Of a stretch of DNA of 64,000 nt, positions 60,804 through 64,000 are shown piece by piece. A program made the position numbers and the translations under genes. The stretch comes from Campylorhamphus procurvoides (lineage: Eukaryota; Chordata; Aves; Passeriformes; Dendrocolaptidae), in assembly GCA_013396655.1 (NCBI GenBank), contig WBMV01000787.1, positions 579,639-643,638 on the forward strand. The letters run 5' to 3'. Positions within the stretch are counted from its first letter, which is position 1. Each line of letters opens with the position of its first letter. The notes under the pieces were generated by a model. It was given only the letters and a program-made list of their open reading frames with translations. It searched no databases and was not told where the DNA came from.

Positions 60804-62912
60804 TCACAATCCCTTTCTTTCCAGTTTTTCCAGTATGGCCTGAATTCTGTGGACAGACTCTTTCCTGGCCTGCCGGACACTGTCCTGGCCCCCAGTCTCG
60901 ATGGAATCCAGCTCCAGCAGCAGCTTGGTCAACATCTCCTCCAGGAGCCGGTAAGATTTATCTGTCTTTCTCCCTACAAATTCATCCACCTCTTCCTCCA
61001 GCTGCTCAGCCTCCCCCATCACATGGATTATCCTCTGGATCTCCGGCTGGATGGCTGTAGGGTTTGCAGGGGGCTGGTCAGCGGGTTTGAATCCAGGAGC
61101 CACAGGCTTCCGTGGGGTGAGGTCGTACAGCTGGGGCTGGGCACTGTACTGCACCCGGGGCTTGGCTGGCCTGGGCTCACTCGCCGGCCCCGAGTGCTGG
61201 TGGTTCATGTCAGAGTAGTAGCTGTGTTGGTTTGGGCTCTGCTCGGGTCTGTCGTAGGCAGAGTCCTGCAGTCAGAGGGAGAAAACACCCCTAAGTGCAT
61301 TTCTCTGAAACCCAGGGGTCTCTGCTCTCAACCTGAACCAAATGTGGGCAGGGCTGGGGAAACTGGGGACAGGGATCTGCACTGCTGGAGCAGAACCCCA
61401 GCAAGGGGGGAGATGCAGAACAGATTTCACTATGGTCCCATTTGGATAGACTCTGAAGCTGTTCCCAAGGAACAGCAGCTCCCATCCCCAAATCCCCCCA
61501 TCAGGGCTGCTGCTCCCTGGGGATCAAACCTTTGGAGAGTCACTTGACTCCTGACTGAACCCAGACCAAGCTGAGATGAACAGACCCCACCAAATGCATC
61601 ATTTCCTTTTGATTTTTACTTAAACCCCTCCTCAGCAGAGGATAGCTGTACCCAAAACAATCTTCTGTAGTAGAACACCTGTCCCACAGGTCAGTCCAAC
61701 ACTCCGTGCTGGAGGATTTCTGACTTTGCTGCTGTTGGATAAGCAAGATGAGGTCTGACCCATTTCAAAACCCACCCCAGACATCTGGTACCTCCAGTAC
61801 TTTACAGAATCACAACCATATAGATTTTGATCTCCTGTATGCAAGGAGGTCAGATGTACCTGTGAATCCCAGCTGGGAGGGTGGGAAGGAGCCCCGCTGT
61901 TGGTCCAGGATGGGTGTGAGTCGGACACGTACAGGTTCCCATGCCCTGTGGGCCAGGTATAACGTGGCTGCACCCCATAGACTGAGTGGGGGCCCCACGT
62001 GTCCTCTGGGGCTCTGGGCTGTGGCACAGGCCCCTGTGCCGTGACTCCTGCACTGCTGTCTCCGTACGGATACTGCGGGATTGGCATTCCTGGGGTCTGC
62101 AAGGAGAGAGGAAAAGGTGTTTCCACTGAGGTCACTCTCAGCACTGCTCCCTGCAAACAGCCCTGCGAGCTGAAGGGCGGAGCCAGGTGAGGGTTGGACT
62201 CTGCTCCCAGGGAGCAAAGGACAGGAGGAGAGGGAACAGCCTCAAGCTGTGCCAGGGGAGGGTCAGGCTGAACATCAGCTCCATGGAAAAGGTGGTCAGG
62301 CATTGGAAGGGGCTGCCCAGGGAGGTTTGGAGTGCCCATCCCTGAAGGTGTCCAAGGAATGGACTGGACGTGGCACTCGGTGCTCTGGTCTGGGTGACAA
62401 TGTGGGGATTGGTCACAGGCTGGACTCAATGATCTGGGAAGTCTTTTCCAACCCTAAATATTCTGGGAACCCATGAGGCAGCTGCAGCTGCAGCTGGCTG
62501 CCCAATTCCTGCTTTCCTAACCCAAAGGCTCAAAGTCTCCACAGAACAGGGTGACCACCACTTTTTGTAAGACTAAAACCAGTCAGGACAAGCTGCTCAA
62601 GAGCCACCGGGACTCCCAGCTCCACCCATCACAGCCCCCTAAAACATCCCAGGGCTGGAGACTGTCCCTTACCTGTGGTGGGGAGTAGCCAGGAACCTGC
62701 TGCCTCCGGAGTGCAGAGCCCTCAGTGGGACACTCTGGGGGGATGTAGCTCCAGGCAGGAGCAGGTGATGGAGGTCGGTACAGCCCCGTGGGCTCCGTGG
62801 GGTAGGGGGTCCGGGGGGGCCCCGAGCAGTAGAACCCCCGTGCCTGGGGCAGGCTGGTGTAGTGTGGGTACGGGGGGCTGTAGGCTCCGTTGGCATAGGG
62901 AGAATCCATGGC
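60804..62912 (-). CDS. BAG4: BAG4 (SODD), BAG-domain co-chaperone (5' exons not in window or not found)
   Basis: Three coding exons, 5' to 3': 62912-62673, 62096-61860 and 61265-60804 (240, 237 and 462 nt, all phase 0). They give 312 residues, about the last two thirds of the protein (human 457). The first two exons are proline-, tyrosine- and glycine-rich and disordered, with ANGAYSPPYPHY, a VPGYSPPQ border, PGMPIPQYPYGD and GNLYVSDSHPSW, matching human BAG4. The last exon ends in the C-terminal BAG domain (about 78 residues), from EIQRIIHVMGEAEQLEEEVD through DKSYRLLEEMLTKLLLELDS and ETGGQDSVRQARK to the terminal KLERKGL. BAG4 binds the HSP70 ATPase domain as a nucleotide-exchange factor and silences TNFR1 and DR3 death domains in the cytoplasm. 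The basic and acidic positions of the three-helix BAG fold are kept. The start codon and first exon or exons are missing. Confidence 0.93.
62250..62466 (+). mobile_element. CR1 LINE 3' fragment in a BAG4 intron
   Basis: gggtcaggctgaacatcagc, ggggctgcccagggaggttt, gaaggtgtccaaggaatgga and ggctggactcaatgatctgg, then a degraded attctgggaac end. It is antisense to BAG4, between exons 62673-62912 and 61860-62096. Confidence 0.85.
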
Positions 62913-63690
62913 CTGGAGAGCAGAGGAAAGGTGATGGGACGTGGCCACAAGCAGAGGGGGCTTCAGGAATGAGGGCTGGCCCTTCCTGCAGTGTTTAACC
63001 AGGGGGTTCCTGCAGTCTCAGGCTGATCTGCCCCAGTTTTAGGTTTTCCTGGTCTAACCTTGCTGTACCGGATTTAAACACTGAGTTTAACCGTGTCTCA
63101 GGGACAGGTGTGCAGCCCCTCACAGGGAGCATCTCCTGGGAGCTTCGGCCCTGGCACTGCATCCTTGAGCAGAGGATGGAAAACACTCCAGGAAAGTCCA
63201 TTTCCCTGCTCATTCTCACACAGACACGATGCAAACAGACGAGCTGTACCAGCCCCAGACCCCCGGAGCAGGTGTTCAGCTCCCCGAGCCACAGCTCCTG
63301 TAGGGCTGAGAACCTGTCTCTGGAAGGTCTGCATATCCAGGACATGTCAGCATTCACCTGGATCCATCCCAGTAATCGATGTGCATGGAATGGGAGCTTC
63401 CACCTACTCAGAGAGGAGGACTAAGCACAGGATTTCAGGAGCTCAGCGATGACTCTTTGTAGCTTTGGGCAAAGTAGTGTTTTACCCCCGGGCTGCCTCA
63501 CAGTGCAGAGACTGCACAACCTGTGTGCCGGGATTTATGGAGCAGCTGGAGCAGTCCTGCACATCCCACGGGATAAACCAAACCACAGAGAGAGCACACC
63601 TTGCTCGGGGAGGGCAAAGCCTTTCCCTTCGCACAGAATTGGCACAGCAGCCCAAAAAAAGCTCTTGCTATGATAATTCAATAAGGGATG
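62913..63690. other. BAG4 upstream intron, no exon confirmed
   Basis: Human BAG4 has two coding exons before this point. I scanned the minus strand for tyrosine/proline-rich coding sequence with correct splice borders and found none that fits phase 0 at the 62912 acceptor. The missing exons probably lie beyond 64000. Confidence 0.5.
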
Positions 63691-63838
63691 CGGGAATGCC
63701 CAGCCATGGGTTTGGCTATGGGAATGCCCAGCCATGGGATCATGAATGCCCAGCCATGGACTTGGATTTGGGAATGCCCAGCCATGGGGTCAGGAATGCC
63801 CAGCCATGGGCTTGGATTTGGGAATGCCCCACCATGGC
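63691..63838. repeat. Minisatellite with a 50-bp higher-order unit
   Basis: The core aatgcccagccatgg starts at 63695, 63723, 63745, 63773 and 63795, with a variant at 63823. Spacings alternate 28, 22, 28, 22 and 28 bases, so the real period is a 50-bp dimer. Each core contains the palindrome CCATGG. Confidence 0.85.
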
Positions 63839-63948
63839 AACCCGGACCTCCCGCTTTCCACACCGGCATTGCCGGCATCGCCGCTGCGCTAAAACTCGTG
63901 CCCCCAAACGCCTCCCCGTTGGTCCCATCGGTGCCGGTTCTACCGCAC

Positions 63949-63999
63949 CCCATCCCATCCCATCCCATCCCATCCCATCCCATCCCATCCCATCCCATT
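63949..63999. repeat. (CATCC)n microsatellite at window end
   Basis: About ten uninterrupted copies of the pentamer catcc run to the last bases. The array probably continues past the window. It is unlike the vertebrate telomere repeat TTAGGG. Confidence 0.95.
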
Positions 64000-64000
64000 G

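Noticed and set aside
60708..61547. 279-codon plus-strand open frame, the longest in the window
   Set aside because: It is the antisense shadow of the BAG4 BAG-domain exon and runs through its splice site. It has no recognisable domain.
61632..62429. 265-codon minus-strand open frame
   Set aside because: Only 62096-61860 inside it is a BAG4 exon. The rest is intron and CR1 read-through across clear splice sites.
63346..63400. Possible BAG4 upstream exon on minus strand (HIDYWDGS-like, donor at gtgaatg)
   Set aside because: The tyrosine-bearing frame ends in phase 2, while the next exon needs phase 0. Similarity is limited to a few residues.
63949..63999. Telomere or chromosome-end repeat
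   Set aside because: The unit is CATCC, not TTAGGG/CCCTAA, so it is an ordinary pentanucleotide microsatellite.

Overview
This is vertebrate nuclear DNA, almost certainly from a bird. Five multi-exon genes have GT-AG introns of vertebrate size. Several truncated CR1 LINE 3' ends carry the avian-type tail. GC-rich islands sit at gene starts, and single-N gaps mark an unfinished scaffold. I found no bacterial or viral gene, CRISPR array, tRNA or rRNA.

Gene order is LETM2(-) NSD3(+) PLPP5(+) DDHD2(-) BAG4(-), the same as the human 8p11.23 block BAG4-DDHD2-PLPP5-NSD3-LETM2 read in reverse. Genes were recognised from protein families and their exons joined by splice sites and codon phase. No transcript data were available.

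Region by region: 1-3.7 kb holds LETM2, a mitochondrial inner-membrane LETM1-family protein whose last exons run off the left edge. 3.7-4.2 kb is its CpG-rich promoter with four evenly placed CRE sites. 4.8-6.24 kb is the NSD3 promoter zone, scrambled by an apparent assembly duplication. 5.4-43.4 kb is NSD3, a histone H3K36 methyltransferase with 23 coding exons, a probable alternative terminal exon for the short PWWP-only isoform, and a 3'UTR of about 5.3 kb. 43.4-47.4 kb is PLPP5, a lipid phosphate phosphatase whose start codon lies about 170 bp after the NSD3 poly(A) signal. 47.4-47.8 kb is the PLPP5/DDHD2 tail-to-tail junction. 47.8-57.5 kb is DDHD2, a WWE-lipase-SAM-DDHD phospholipase. 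57.6-59.9 kb is intergenic with one CR1. 59.9-62.9 kb is the 3' part of BAG4, whose first exons lie off the right edge or were not found. The window ends in mini- and microsatellites.

The genes do not form a pathway. They are a conserved synteny block that is co-amplified in human 8p11-p12 cancers. The most useful observations are corrections and regulatory detail: the duplicated promoter, a gap that breaks the NSD3 frame, a GC-AG intron, the short-isoform exon, upstream ORFs and the CRE cluster. I do not see a previously undescribed biological system.
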